DNA of 64,000 nt from Sulfitobacter maritimus (GTDB lineage Bacteria > Pseudomonadota > Alphaproteobacteria > Rhodobacterales > Rhodobacteraceae). Where the stretch lies: positions 744,001 through 808,000 of the forward strand of contig NZ_JABVBB010000021.1 of the NCBI RefSeq assembly GCF_013346665.1, read 5' to 3'. The translations under genes were made by a program, and so were the position numbers. The notes beneath the pieces are model-generated. The model did not search any database and was not told the origin of the DNA. It saw nothing but the letters and a program-made list of their open reading frames with translations. This document shows positions 52,917 to 62,251 of this stretch, in pieces (within the stretch, counting starts at the first letter, position 1; each line of letters begins with the position of its first letter).

Positions 52917-54347
52917 TTACAAACCCTTGGCGCGGTAGCTTTCCGCCACCTTCCCGATCGACACCAGATAGGCCGCCGTGCGCAGGTCATCGACATCATC
53001 GCGGCTATGCCAGACATGGGACATGGCTTCATAGGCCGTGCTCATCGTGTCATCGAGCCCCGACCGCACCAGTTCCAACTCTCCGGCACCGCGCAGGTAC
53101 TTCTCTTTGAAGTTCGGGCTTAGCGTCCAGCCCAAGCCCTTGTCCGCAGAAAGCCGCTCAAGCTCGTCCACCACCAACTGGTGGCGCGCTTCTTCGGCCC
53201 GGCGTTGCATACGGCCAAAGCGGATGTGGCTGAGGTTCTTGACCCACTCGAAGTAGGACACGGTCACACCGCCGGCGTTGGCATACATATCCGGCACGAT
53301 CACGGTGCCTTTCTTGCGCAGCACCTCATCTGCACCGGCGGTCACGGGGCCGTTCGCGGCCTCGATGATCAACGGCGCTTGGACGCGCTCGGCATTGCTA
53401 AGGTTGATGACGCCTTCCAAAGCGGCGGGGATGAGGATGTCACATTCCGCTTCAAGCATTTTCGCGCCATCGGCTTCGAATGCCGCGTCGGCATAGCCTT
53501 TCACGGTGCCATGTTTCCCGATCCAGCTATGAACGGCTTCGACATTGAGCCCATCGGCGCTGTGCAGCGCACCGTCGCGTTCAATGATCGAGGTAATCTT
53601 GCAGCCGTCCTCTTCGCTCAGGAACTTGGCGGCGTGATAGCCCACATTGCCAAGACCCTGAATGATGACGCGCTTGCCTTCGAGCCCACCTTTCAGCCCA
53701 GCCTTTTCAAGCCCCTGAGTATCGCGGAAGAACGCCCGCAGCGCGTATTGCACACCCCGGCCTGTGGCTTCCGTACGGCCCTGAATGCCCCCGGCGTTGA
53801 TCGGCTTGCCGGTCACACAGGCGACGCCGTTGATGTCGGTGGTGTTCATACGTTTGTACTGATCCGCGATCCACGCCATCTCGCGCTCGCTGGTGCCCAT
53901 GTCGGGGGCGGGCACGTTTTGCGCGGGGTTGATCATATCGCGTTTGATCAGCTCATAGGCGAAACGCCGGGTGATCAGTTCAAGCTCATGCTCATCATAG
54001 TCGCGCGGGTCGATACACAGCCCGCCCTTGGAGCCGCCAAAGGGCGCGTCGACCAGCGCACATTTATAGGTCATCAGCGCCGCCAGCGCTTCAACCTCGT
54101 TCTGGTTCACGGCGGTGGAATAACGAATACCGCCCTTCACCGGCTCCATATGCTCCGAATGAACCGAGCGGTAGCCAGTGAACGTATGGATACGGCCCCG
54201 CAGGCGGACGCCGAAACGCACCGTATAGGTCGCGTTGCAGACGCGAATTTTCTCTTCGAGGCCAGGTGGCAAATCCATCAGCGCTACCGCGCGGTTGAAC
54301 ATCAGGTCCACACTATCGCGGAAACTCGGTTCATTGGCTGGATTCAT
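52917..54347 (-). CDS. NAD(P)-dependent glutamate dehydrogenase (Glu/Leu/Phe/Val family)
   Basis: 476 residues from MNPANEPSFRDS with GGAGGAAAG before it; a 15-residue upstream extension is rejected. Substrate/catalytic region VKGGIRYSTAVNQNEVEALAALMTYKCALVDAPFGGSKGG, then the Rossmann motif IQGLGNVGYHAAKFL and EAANGPVTAGAD. Interconverts glutamate and 2-oxoglutarate. Cofactor preference not predictable. Confidence 0.95.
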   Translation of the reverse strand: MNPANEPSFRDSVDLMFNRAVALMDLPPGLEEKIRVCNATYTVRFGVRLRGRIHTFTGYRSVHSEHMEPVKGGIRYSTAVNQNEVEALAALMTYKCALVDAPFGGSKGGLCIDPRDYDEHELELITRRFAYELIKRDMINPAQNVPAPDMGTSEREMAWIADQYKRMNTTDINGVACVTGKPINAGGIQGRTEATGRGVQYALRAFFRDTQGLEKAGLKGGLEGKRVIIQGLGNVGYHAAKFLSEEDGCKITSIIERDGALHSADGLNVEAVHSWIGKHGTVKGYADAAFEADGAKMLEAECDILIPAALEGVINLSNAERVQAPLIIEAANGPVTAGADEVLRKKGTVIVPDMYANAGGVTVSYFEWVKNLSHIRFGRMQRRAEEARHQLVVDELERLSADKGLGWTLSPNFKEKYLRGAGELELVRSGLDDTMSTAYEAMSHVWHSRDDVDDLRTAAYLVSIGKVAESYRAKGL

Positions 54348-54699
54348 CAGTCTTTCCTCCTTCTCTCGAGTCGCAATGCTCTTTTTTGGCACGACTCACC
54401 TGCTGCCTGCGGCATGCCGCGGCACACTAGGACGCCTCTATGAAAGGTGCGACCTATTTATTCGTTAATTTGCCAAAGATTCACGGCCCTTTTGCTTCCT
54501 ATTCGAAGCAGCGGCCCAAACGTCTGCCCGGTGATCCCCCTAAGCCGCTCAGAATGCCCCGTTAAACGGCATAGCCTTCACCCGGAATCGCCCCGCTTGC
54601 GCCTAATTCTGGACACTTTCTGCAGCGAAAAACGTGCCAAGGCGAAATCCGCTCCCCCGCTTGGCCGATCCGCCGGCTAGGCCAGAAAGGTCAACGAAA
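54348..54699. other. Divergent intergenic region between gdh and the tadG-like gene
   Basis: 352 bases with promoters for both sides expected. A perfect 12-bp palindrome gcggcatgccgc lies at 54409-54420. No ORF or RNA recognised. Confidence 0.5.
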
Positions 54700-56130
54700 A
54701 TGACAAATGCACATTGCTCAGAGGCAAAGTCTCAGACCGCCCCGCAGGGCTTCTTGTACCGCTTTTTCTACAAAGAAGACGGCTCTATCACGATCTTCGC
54801 CGTTTTTCTGGTTCTTATCATGGTGCTTCTTGGCGGCGTCGGGGTCGACCTCATGCGCCACGAGCGCGAACGCTCAAAGGTGCAGGCCGTCGCCGACCGC
54901 GCGGTGCTGGCCGCTGCCGACCTTGATCAGACGCTCGACCCCGAAGAGGTGGCGCGCGATTATTTCAACAAGGCGGGCATGTCCGAGTATGTTTCTACTG
55001 TCGAAGTGGACGAAGGGCTTAACTACCGACGGGTCACCGTAGACGCATCGCGCGATCTCAACACCCTGTTCATGGACAATCTCGGCACAGATAAACTCTA
55101 TGTGCCCGCGAAATCCACTGCCGAGGAAAAGATCAACAAGGTCGAAATTTCCATGGTGCTCGATATTTCCGGCTCCATGAGACATAACAGAAAAATCAAC
55201 AACCTACACTCTGCCGGGGCCGTGTTCATCGATACGGTACTGAAGCCCGAAAACGAAGACCTGATCTCGGTCTCCGTGGTTCCCTATACCGCGCAGGTTA
55301 ACGTGGGGCGCGATATTATGGATGAACTGAATGTCGATCGGCTGCACAGGTTTTCCTACTGCGTTGATTTCGACGACAGTGAGTTCGACGAAACGGCGAT
55401 CAGCACCACGCGCAAATACGAGCATATGCAGCATTTCGAAGCGGGCTATAACTGGAATGGCAAAGAGTATGCCAACCAAAATCGTTACAACAATATCAGC
55501 AATCCCGGCTGCCCAAAGCGTAACTATGAAAAAGTCTATCCATTTTCGCAAAATGCCACCAAGCTGAAGAACCGCATCGCAAAACTTCAACCCCGTGCAA
55601 ACACGTCGATCCATTTGGGATTGAAATGGGGCGTGGCGCTGCTTGACCCGTCCTTCCGGGCGATCAACCAAGCCATTGGCGGCGATCCGGCTTTCCAATC
55701 GCGGCCTGCGTCTTACAGCGACATCGATACCCTTAAAACGGTAATCTTGATGACGGACGGCATCAACGTGACGACCCGTCGCCTTGTTGCGGAAGCCTAT
55801 TCTCAAAAGGACTACCGCCGTCATTGGAGCGACTTCCCGCTGTTCTATTGGCTCAATGAAAACGTCCGGTGGCAAGAGCGGCATAAATACTACTGGACCA
55901 AATACACCCCTACTCAGGCCGACAACCTGCTTGAAAACATCTGTGACGCAGCCAAAGCCAAGGGCATCGTGATCTGGTCCATCGGCTTTGAGGTCAACGA
56001 ACATGGCGCCTCAGTGATGAAAGACTGCGCCTCGTCTGACAGCCATTTCTTCCGGGTCGAAGGGGTTGAGATCGTGGACGCCTTTGAAGCCATCGCCCGT
56101 CAGATCAATCAGTTGAGGCTGACCCAATGA
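54700..56130 (+). CDS. TadG-like pilus assembly protein with von Willebrand A domain
   Basis: 476 residues from ATG 54700 (GAAAGG upstream). N-terminal TadE/G helix: EDGSITIFAVFLVLIMVLLGGVGVDLMRHERER, then the Tad region, and a VWA domain with the MIDAS motif DISGSM (about residue 158) and LMTDGIN later. C-terminal half is long, with several aromatic segments. Secreted or pilus-tip-type protein. Overlaps the next gene by 4 bases. Confidence 0.88.
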   Translation: MTNAHCSEAKSQTAPQGFLYRFFYKEDGSITIFAVFLVLIMVLLGGVGVDLMRHERERSKVQAVADRAVLAAADLDQTLDPEEVARDYFNKAGMSEYVSTVEVDEGLNYRRVTVDASRDLNTLFMDNLGTDKLYVPAKSTAEEKINKVEISMVLDISGSMRHNRKINNLHSAGAVFIDTVLKPENEDLISVSVVPYTAQVNVGRDIMDELNVDRLHRFSYCVDFDDSEFDETAISTTRKYEHMQHFEAGYNWNGKEYANQNRYNNISNPGCPKRNYEKVYPFSQNATKLKNRIAKLQPRANTSIHLGLKWGVALLDPSFRAINQAIGGDPAFQSRPASYSDIDTLKTVILMTDGINVTTRRLVAEAYSQKDYRRHWSDFPLFYWLNENVRWQERHKYYWTKYTPTQADNLLENICDAAKAKGIVIWSIGFEVNEHGASVMKDCASSDSHFFRVEGVEIVDAFEAIARQINQLRLTQ

Positions 56131-56666
56131 TACATGCCGCAGTCAAAGCCTGGCGCCGTTTTCGCGGTGCCGAAGACGGGTCGGTCATGCTGATCGAATT
56201 CGTCATCCTTGTGCCGCTGTTGTTCTCAGCGCTGATCATGTCCGTCGAGATGAGCGTCTACGCCATGCGCCATATGTTTCTGGATCGGGGTTTGGATATG
56301 ACGGTGCGCCACATCCGGCTTAACACCAATACGCCCATGACCCATGCGCAGATCAAGGACATGATTTGCGAGACTTCGGGCTTTATCCAGAATTGCGATA
56401 CCACCCTGCGGCTTGAGATGATCCGCATCAACCCGCGCAACTTTGCCGCATTTGATCAGGCCGCCGATTGCGTGGATACATCTGAAGATCCCAAACCGGT
56501 ACGCGGTTGGACCCTTGGGGTGGAGCACGAGATGATGATGCTGCGCGCCTGTGTCGGGTTCGAGCCGCTCTTTCCCACCACCGGGCTCGGCTATGCGCTC
56601 GACAAAGACGGAGCGGGCCGCGTGGCGATGATTTCAACCGCTGCCTTCGTACAGGAGCCGAACTGA
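56127..56666 (+). CDS. TadE-like pseudopilin
   Basis: 179 residues. DGSVMLIEFVILVPLLFSALIMSVEMSVYAM is the TadE helix after a short basic leader (AWRRFRGAEDGS). Cys pairs (ICETSGFIQNCDT) suggest a disulfide. Starts in ATGA overlapping tadG and ends in TGATG overlapping the next gene. Confidence 0.88.
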   Translation: MIHAAVKAWRRFRGAEDGSVMLIEFVILVPLLFSALIMSVEMSVYAMRHMFLDRGLDMTVRHIRLNTNTPMTHAQIKDMICETSGFIQNCDTTLRLEMIRINPRNFAAFDQAADCVDTSEDPKPVRGWTLGVEHEMMMLRACVGFEPLFPTTGLGYALDKDGAGRVAMISTAAFVQEPN

Positions 56667-57214
56667 TGCATCGTTTACTCACCGCCCTGACAAGGTTCTC
56701 CCGCCGCGAAGAGGGCAGCATCACACTGGAAACCGTGATCATCATGCCTGTGATCTTCTTTGCCTATCTGTCGATGTATTCGATCTTTGACGCCTACCGG
56801 ATGTACAACCTTAACCAAACCGCCACCTATACCATCGGCGACGCAATCTCGCGCGAAACGCAGGCGATTGATCCTGACTACCTCGCCGGGATGCAGGGTC
56901 TGTTCGAGTACATGACCCGTGGCCAAGGCAAAACGGCCCTGCGCGTCACCTCGATATGGTATGACGAGCCCAATGATCGCTATCACGTTGATTGGTCGCA
57001 GGTCCGTGGCTGGGTGACGCCGCTCACAAGTTTTCAGGTGCGGAACTGGCACAATAAGCTGCCGGTCATGCCGAATAAGGAACGGGTGACTTTGGTAGAG
57101 ACTTGGCGCGACTTCGACCCGTTGTTCAAAACCGGGCTAGAGCAGCGCGAAATCCACAATTTCGCATTCACACGCCCGCGCTATGCCCCGCGCACGGTCT
57201 GGTCTGACAGCTAA
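56666..57214 (+). CDS. TadE-family pseudopilin, second
   Basis: 182 residues. SRREEGSITLETVIIMPVIFFAYLSMYSIFDAYRMYN is the TadE-type helix. The remainder is a globular domain. Translationally coupled to the previous gene. The tadA, tadB, tadC, rcp and flp genes of a full tad locus are not nearby. Confidence 0.87.
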   Translation: MHRLLTALTRFSRREEGSITLETVIIMPVIFFAYLSMYSIFDAYRMYNLNQTATYTIGDAISRETQAIDPDYLAGMQGLFEYMTRGQGKTALRVTSIWYDEPNDRYHVDWSQVRGWVTPLTSFQVRNWHNKLPVMPNKERVTLVETWRDFDPLFKTGLEQREIHNFAFTRPRYAPRTVWSDS

Positions 57215-57224
57215 GGGCTGATGA

Positions 57225-57719
57225 TCATCGCGCTTGACGCTCGGCCAACTGGGCCGAGATCACCTCAGCGATATATTTGGTTTCGCGTGCGGGCGTCATG
57301 CCCCCCACGCCGACCCGACGCCCCAACCGCCACCACAGGCCCAAACGCCAGCCGCGCGGTTGGGGCTTGCGGCTTTTCAATAAGAACCCGTTTGAGGGTT
57401 TCATCGCGAAATAGCCCATTTCAATGCGCTCAATCTCGTCCAGCCGCAGGATCACTGTGCCATCCGCATCGCGCAGCAGTTCAGACGTCAACTCGATCGA
57501 ACTGCCGGTTGAGCGGCGCATGAGTTCGGCCAGCGCGAGAAAGGCGAGACCCAAAAGGATCAGGGCCACGCGCCAGCCCGCATCTACCGGCTGGGTGAGC
57601 GCCGCATGAAGCAAGACCACCCCAAGCCCCACCAAAGATACCAGCGCGATTGCACGGCGTCCGGTCGACGGCTTTGCCTGCGCGGGCAGGTCGCCTGTTA
57701 TGGGGGTCTGGTCTTGCAT
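57225..57719 (-). CDS. Hypothetical membrane protein, possible PH-like domain
   Basis: 164 residues from MQDQTP. Two membrane helices (AIALVSLVGLGVVLLHAAL; VALILLGLAFLALAELM) followed by a short domain with IELTSELLRDADGTVILRLDEIERIEMGYFAMKPSNGFLL, which resembles a bacterial PH-like fold. Family not identified. Convergent with the TadE gene. Confidence 0.7.
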   Translation of the reverse strand: MQDQTPITGDLPAQAKPSTGRRAIALVSLVGLGVVLLHAALTQPVDAGWRVALILLGLAFLALAELMRRSTGSSIELTSELLRDADGTVILRLDEIERIEMGYFAMKPSNGFLLKSRKPQPRGWRLGLWWRLGRRVGVGGMTPARETKYIAEVISAQLAERQAR

Positions 57720-57820
57720 GGGCGGGGTCCTTCTCGCGGGCAAGGCGCTGCATGGCCGCTGCCGTCAATGATGGCCTTTGCCCTAGCCTGATGCTTCCGC
57801 AAGGGCAAGCTGCCTGCGGA

Positions 57821-58327
57821 TCAGGGGCTCTTATGTCGCCGCTCCTTGCCCCGCGTTTTCTTCTTCAACTGGTCTTCCAAAGCATCTGCATAGGCGCTGC
57901 GTTCCTCTGCCGACATCGCTCTCACCTCCGCCAGCCAAGCGGCATGGGCGGCGGCTTGCACGCTGGCGACGGCCTCGCTTTGAGTTGTCAGTACCGCTTG
58001 CGCCGCTGCCGGATCAAAGGGTTCCGCCCGCAGGGTCGCCAACATTTGCTCATAATGCGCACGCCGGGCTTGGCGGTCCAAATGCGGGCCTTGCCGCCCG
58101 GCGTGCATCTCGCGGTGCAACGCGCGGCGGCGCTCCTGGGGCAAAGCCTGCACATAGGGCGAAGCATAGCTGCGCAGACGAGGCAAAGTGTCTCGCCCCT
58201 GCCCCGGCCCGCCATGACGCCAAAGCGCGCCGCCGATGGCGCTCAGCACAAGCAGGTTCAGCGCCAGTGACAGGCCAAGCGCCCACCGCAGAATGCGCCT
58301 GTTGCGCGGGGTCTCGCTGGGTGTCAC
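57821..58327 (-). CDS. Periplasmic CpxP/Spy-like heavy-metal sensor protein
   Basis: 168 residues from a GTG 1 base after the previous stop, with GGAGGAAAG. One N-terminal membrane helix (ILRWALGLSLALNLLVLSAIGGALW), then a helical domain with LPQERRRALHREMHAGRQG and a basic tail. Matches the periplasmic heavy-metal sensor/Spy family in shape. Probably part of the ECF sigma operon. Confidence 0.75.
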   Translation of the reverse strand: MTPSETPRNRRILRWALGLSLALNLLVLSAIGGALWRHGGPGQGRDTLPRLRSYASPYVQALPQERRRALHREMHAGRQGPHLDRQARRAHYEQMLATLRAEPFDPAAAQAVLTTQSEAVASVQAAAHAAWLAEVRAMSAEERSAYADALEDQLKKKTRGKERRHKSP

Positions 58328-58328
58328 G

Positions 58329-58682
58329 TTAACTTTCCTCCATATCCCAACCATAGACGCTCATCAGCGCCCCGGTCTCGAACTCACTGCTGTCCGCGAG
58401 GCCAATCTCTCCGGATACGACCTGCCCGGCAAGATCAGGCAACTGCGCAGGCGGCGCGACCCCAAGCCAGACGCCAACCGCCGTGGCCGTTACCAAACCG
58501 CTAATCCCCGCGGCCCCGCCAAGCAATTGCCACAGGGCGCGGTGCCATGCGAGCGGCGCTGCGGGCATAAGGGCTGCCGCATCGGCAAGGATACGGGCCT
58601 GCAGATCAGGCGGAAGCGGCGCGGGTGTTGCCCGCGCGGCGGCAAAGAATTCCTCTAGCCCGTCTGTGTCAAAATCCGTCAT
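58329..58682 (-). CDS. Probable anti-sigma factor
   Basis: 117 residues from MTDFDTDGL. Overlaps the sigma gene by 14 bases. N-terminal acidic helix region and one membrane helix (LLGGAAGISGLVTATAVGVWLG, about 55-76). No zinc-binding HxxxCxxC motif, so not the ZAS type; call rests mainly on position and topology. Confidence 0.7.
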   Translation of the reverse strand: MTDFDTDGLEEFFAAARATPAPLPPDLQARILADAAALMPAAPLAWHRALWQLLGGAAGISGLVTATAVGVWLGVAPPAQLPDLAGQVVSGEIGLADSSEFETGALMSVYGWDMEES

Positions 58683-59268
58683 CTTCAAACCCCAATGCGT
58701 CCCGCTGCGCCAAGAGCTGCGCTGCCAATGCCCTTTTGCCCCGCGCGGTCAGGCTTTCCACCGCTTCGATACCGACCTCAAAGATCTCTGCGATCTCGGG
58801 GTTGGTCAGCCCTTCGATATGGCGCAGCACCACCGCCTGCCGCTGCCGGTCAGGCAAGCTTTGTAATGCCTGCTGCAAGGCGTCCGCCCGCGCCGCCTGC
58901 TGCATCTTCTGCGCCGCCCCCGGTGTCGGATCGGCAGGCTCGGCCACCGCATCCAGCCCACCCGATACCGCCCCCGTGTTGCGCCGACGCAGCCGGTCGG
59001 TACACAGGTTCGCCACCACCCGGTAGAGCCATGTCGAGACCTTGGCCTCGCCCCTGCGCCAATCGGGGGCCTGCCGCCAGAGTCGCAACATCGCTTCTTG
59101 CGCCACATCCTCCGCCTCGGCCCGGTCGCCCAGCACGCGCAGGGCATGGCCGTGCAGGCGCGGTGCCAAACGGGCGGTCAACAACCGCGCGGCGGTGGCA
59201 TCCCCGTTGGCGTAACGTTGCAACAACTCGGCATCCGCATCGCGCTGGTCGTCCGGCAAAATCTGCAT
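58669..59268 (-). CDS. ECF-family RNA polymerase sigma factor
   Basis: 199 residues from MQILPDDQR. Region 2 (LHGHALRVLGDRAEAEDVAQEAMLRLWRQAP), region 4 (LQSLPDRQRQAVVLRHIEGLTNPEIAEIFEVGIEAVESLTARGKRAL). Precedes the anti-sigma and CpxP-like genes, so an envelope stress module is likely; the target promoter was not identified. Confidence 0.88.
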   Translation of the reverse strand: MQILPDDQRDADAELLQRYANGDATAARLLTARLAPRLHGHALRVLGDRAEAEDVAQEAMLRLWRQAPDWRRGEAKVSTWLYRVVANLCTDRLRRRNTGAVSGGLDAVAEPADPTPGAAQKMQQAARADALQQALQSLPDRQRQAVVLRHIEGLTNPEIAEIFEVGIEAVESLTARGKRALAAQLLAQRDALGFEDDGF

Positions 59269-59286
59269 CCCGTGTATGGCTAAGGC

Positions 59287-59314
59287 CCGGGCGCGCCAAG
59301 TCAAGCGCGCCCGG
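59287..59314. other. 10-bp perfect inverted repeat between sigma and EF-hand genes
   Basis: ccgggcgcgc/gcgcgcccgg with an 8-base loop; no T run, so an attenuator or weak terminator. Confidence 0.5.
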
Positions 59315-59337
59315 TCTTGGATCTATCCGATTTTGGA

Positions 59338-59913
59338 TCAATCGCGCACAGGCTTGTCATGGCCTTTGCCGTGACGCTTGCCGTGGTGACGGGCGTCCTT
59401 GAACTCTTCGGCGCTGATGCTGCCGTTGCCATCCTTGTCCAAACGCTCAAACATCTTGGCCGGGTCATGACGCGCGGTCATTTCTTCGAGCGACAGTTTG
59501 CCATCGTCATTGGCATCCATACGCTTGATCATCTTCTCGCCGCCCCTGCGGGATTTCTTACCGTTTTTGCCATGGTGCTTGCCGCCCATCGCCTCCAACT
59601 CCGACACGTCAAGGCTGCCGTTGCCGTCCGCGTCGAAACGCTCCAACATCTTCGTGGCCCGTTCCGCGCGGCGGGTATCGCCTGCGGCCTTGAGTTCTTC
59701 GCCGGTGACAAAACCATCACCATCAGCGTCCATCTTGGCAAAACGCGCTTCTGCATGGGCCTGCATCTCGGCCTGTGTGATCTCGCCATTGCTGTCAGCG
59801 TCAAGACGCTCGAAAAGCCCCTTGCCATCGCCTTGCTGCGCCGTTGCCGCGACGGCACCGAACGCCAGCAAGCCTGTCAAAGCGGCGATCTTGATATTGG
59901 TACGAATGGTCAT
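59338..59913 (-). CDS. Secreted EF-hand calcium-binding protein
   Basis: 191 residues from MTIRTNIK; signal peptide ending near ATAQQ. Five EF-hand loops of Dx(D/N)xDG type: DADSNGEITQAE, DADGDGFVTGEE, DADGNGSLDVSE, DANDDGKLSLEE and DKDGNGSISAEE. His/Lys-rich linkers (GKHHGKNGKK, RHHGKRHGKGH) may bind metal. Likely a periplasmic calcium sensor. Upstream of the ECF sigma gene by 69 bases on the same strand. Confidence 0.88.
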   Translation of the reverse strand: MTIRTNIKIAALTGLLAFGAVAATAQQGDGKGLFERLDADSNGEITQAEMQAHAEARFAKMDADGDGFVTGEELKAAGDTRRAERATKMLERFDADGNGSLDVSELEAMGGKHHGKNGKKSRRGGEKMIKRMDANDDGKLSLEEMTARHDPAKMFERLDKDGNGSISAEEFKDARHHGKRHGKGHDKPVRD

Positions 59914-60132
59914 AGTGATACTCCACGTTTTTATAGCGATCGTCTCACGCTTTTGCGCCGCGATCACAGGGTCAAACGCGAACCCAGCGGAGTTCCGTCG
60001 CTCAATTCCGAAATTTCTCTGAAAAACTTTCCTGCCCCATCCGCCTGCGCGACATGGCGCCGCAACGGGGGCCTTGGGGCTTTCCTTTTATCCGGGTTGT
60101 CGCCATTTAAGAGCCAACCAGAGGATCGACCC

Positions 60133-60549
60133 ATGTCTCAGACCCAGCCCATCTCTTCCGATATTGCAGACACAACTGACACAAACGAGCGCCCGCGCTG
60201 GCCTGCGATGCTGCGCGGTTGGCGGGGCAAATGTCCATCCTGTGGCGGCGGTCAGTTGCTGTATAGCTATCTTAAGGTCAACGACGACTGCGCGGTGTGC
60301 CGACAGGAATTTCACCATCACCGTGCCGATGACGGTCCGGCCTATTTGACCATTCTCTTCGTTGGTCACCTGCTGGCACCTGCTTTGCATGTCGCCTTTG
60401 TCGTCTGGCGGCCTGAGCCTTTGACCCTATTCACGATTTTTGCGGTTGGCTGCACGGCGCTGTCCCTCTACCTTCTGCCTAGATTGAAGGGAGCCTTGAT
60501 CGGTTTTCAATGGGCCAAGAAGATGGGCGGCTTCGGACGCGCCACCTGA
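60133..60549 (+). CDS. DUF983 membrane protein
   Basis: 138 residues from ATG 60133, AGAGGAT upstream. Zinc-ribbon-like CPSCGGGQLL and CAVCRQEFHHHRADDGPAYL, then two membrane helices (YLTILFVGHLLAPALHVAFVVW; LFTIFAVGCTALSLYLLPRL). DUF983 is widespread in alphaproteobacteria; function unknown. Confidence 0.85.
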   Translation: MSQTQPISSDIADTTDTNERPRWPAMLRGWRGKCPSCGGGQLLYSYLKVNDDCAVCRQEFHHHRADDGPAYLTILFVGHLLAPALHVAFVVWRPEPLTLFTIFAVGCTALSLYLLPRLKGALIGFQWAKKMGGFGRAT

Positions 60550-60590
60550 TCGGCCTGCCCTTCGGCCCCTGACTGCCGGAGCATCGCCGC

Positions 60591-61286
60591 ATGACCATCG
60601 ACAAGACCAAAGTTCGCAACGCCGCCACGGTGATCGTGCTGCGTGACCGGCACGTAACGCCGCATATCCTGATGGGGCAACGCGGGGCCAAAGCGGCGTT
60701 TATGCCCAATAAATTCGTCTTTCCCGGTGGGGCTGTCGACGCCGGAGACGCGCAGGTGCCGCTTGCGGCTCCCGTCAACGAGCTATGCCACGGCAGGCTC
60801 TGCGACGACGCCGACCCCACGCTTGCCCATGCCATCGCCGTCGCAGCAGTCCGTGAGTTATGGGAAGAGACCGGGCTGGTGCTGGGCCGTAAAGGCGCAT
60901 GGGAGGGCGAGGTGCCGCCCGACTGGAAGACCTTTGCCGCCACCGGCCATTTGCCCGACGCCTCGGCCCTGCAGTTCGTCTTTCGCGCACTGACCCCACC
61001 GGGCCGCCCGCGCCGTTTCGATGCGCGGTTCTTTCTGGTGGACGCCGATGACCTTGCCAGCGATCCCGATGATTTTGGCGCCGCTTGTGATGAGCTTTCG
61101 CATCTGCAATGGGTGCCGCTAAGCCGCGCCCGGTCTTTCGACATGCCCTTTATCACCGAAGTCGTGCTGGCCGAAGTCGCCGCTCGTGCGCGTGATACCA
61201 ATCCGCCTACCTCAGTCCCGTTCTTCAAGAACAACGACGAGGAAAGCCTGTTCTTGCGCCTGCATGGCCGCCCGATGACCGGCTAG
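60591..61286 (+). CDS. NUDIX hydrolase
   Basis: 231 residues. N-terminal strand NAATVIVLRD, FVFPGGAVDAGD and the Nudix box region AVRELWEETGLVLG. Close to the NUDT7/8/19-like branch by its long insertion between GG and REL (about 35 residues). Substrate unknown, possibly CoA derivatives. The stop overlaps that of the convergent EamA gene (ctag). Confidence 0.88.
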   Translation: MTIDKTKVRNAATVIVLRDRHVTPHILMGQRGAKAAFMPNKFVFPGGAVDAGDAQVPLAAPVNELCHGRLCDDADPTLAHAIAVAAVRELWEETGLVLGRKGAWEGEVPPDWKTFAATGHLPDASALQFVFRALTPPGRPRRFDARFFLVDADDLASDPDDFGAACDELSHLQWVPLSRARSFDMPFITEVVLAEVAARARDTNPPTSVPFFKNNDEESLFLRLHGRPMTG

Positions 61287-62203
61287 GTCACCAGCACCAG
61301 CATCACAATCGATCCGGCTAGCACCCCCATACCCGCCCATTCGCGGCTTGAGATCCGCTCGCGGAAAAACAGGGTTGAGGCCGCGACGCTCAGCATCAGC
61401 TCGACCTGCCCTAGCGCCTTCACATAGGCCGCGTTTTGCAGGGTGAAGGCGATGAACCAGCACAGCGACCCACCCATAGATGTCAGCCCGATCCAGACCG
61501 CCACCCGCCGCGCTGCCCATACCCGGCGCATCTGCCCCGGCTCGCGCAGGCGCAGCCAAACGGCCATGATCAGCGTCTGCATCACCACCACTGCCGCCAA
61601 TGTCACGCCCGCACGCAACAGCGGGTCGTCGGAGGTCACTGCAAGCGACGCGCCACGGTAGCAGACCGCAGAAATGGAAAACAGAAAGCCCGATGCGATC
61701 CCCAACCCCGCCGCCCGGTTGCGCAGATCGGCCAAGCGCAGGCCCTTCGCTTCGGCCCCGCCTGACAATAGCAGCAGCCCCACAACCCCAAGCGCAATCG
61801 CGGCAAAGCCCAGAGCGGAGACGCCTTCGCCCAAGACGATCCAGCCCATCAGCACGGTCTGGATAACTTCCGTCTTTTTGAAAGTGATGCCCACCGCGAA
61901 ATTGCGCTGCTTGAACAAAAGCACCACGCAGACCGTCGCCATGATCTGCGCCGTGCCGCCCAAGAGACCATAGAGCCAAAAACCCGGCGTAAGCCGTGGC
62001 AGCGCCTGTCCGCTAACGCTCAGATAGATCGGCAGCAGCACGATGACGAAGGGGGCGGAATAGAGAAACCGCGAGAACGTTGCCCCGCCTGCCGAGAGCC
62101 TGTCGGTCGCCAGATGCTTTTGCAGCATGAAGCGCCCGGTTTGAAACACAGCGGCAGCAAGGGTGACGAGGATCCAAAGATCGGGTGCGAAAAGACTGTC
62201 CAT
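61283..62203 (-). CDS. EamA/DMT-family transporter
   Basis: 306 residues, about ten membrane helices in two EamA repeats (WILVTLAAAVFQTGRFMLQ to LLLLSGG; LGIASGFLFSISAVCYRG to VLAGSIVMLVLVT). Metabolite or amino-acid exporter; substrate not predictable. Confidence 0.87.
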   Translation of the reverse strand: MDSLFAPDLWILVTLAAAVFQTGRFMLQKHLATDRLSAGGATFSRFLYSAPFVIVLLPIYLSVSGQALPRLTPGFWLYGLLGGTAQIMATVCVVLLFKQRNFAVGITFKKTEVIQTVLMGWIVLGEGVSALGFAAIALGVVGLLLLSGGAEAKGLRLADLRNRAAGLGIASGFLFSISAVCYRGASLAVTSDDPLLRAGVTLAAVVVMQTLIMAVWLRLREPGQMRRVWAARRVAVWIGLTSMGGSLCWFIAFTLQNAAYVKALGQVELMLSVAASTLFFRERISSREWAGMGVLAGSIVMLVLVT

Positions 62204-62251
62204 ATCCGCCTATAGGCCGAAGTCCTGCAAAGACGCCAGTTCCTTAGCCGC

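Noticed and set aside
53181..54443. 420-residue open frame on the plus strand
   Set aside because: Antisense to the glutamate dehydrogenase gene, which has full family motifs.
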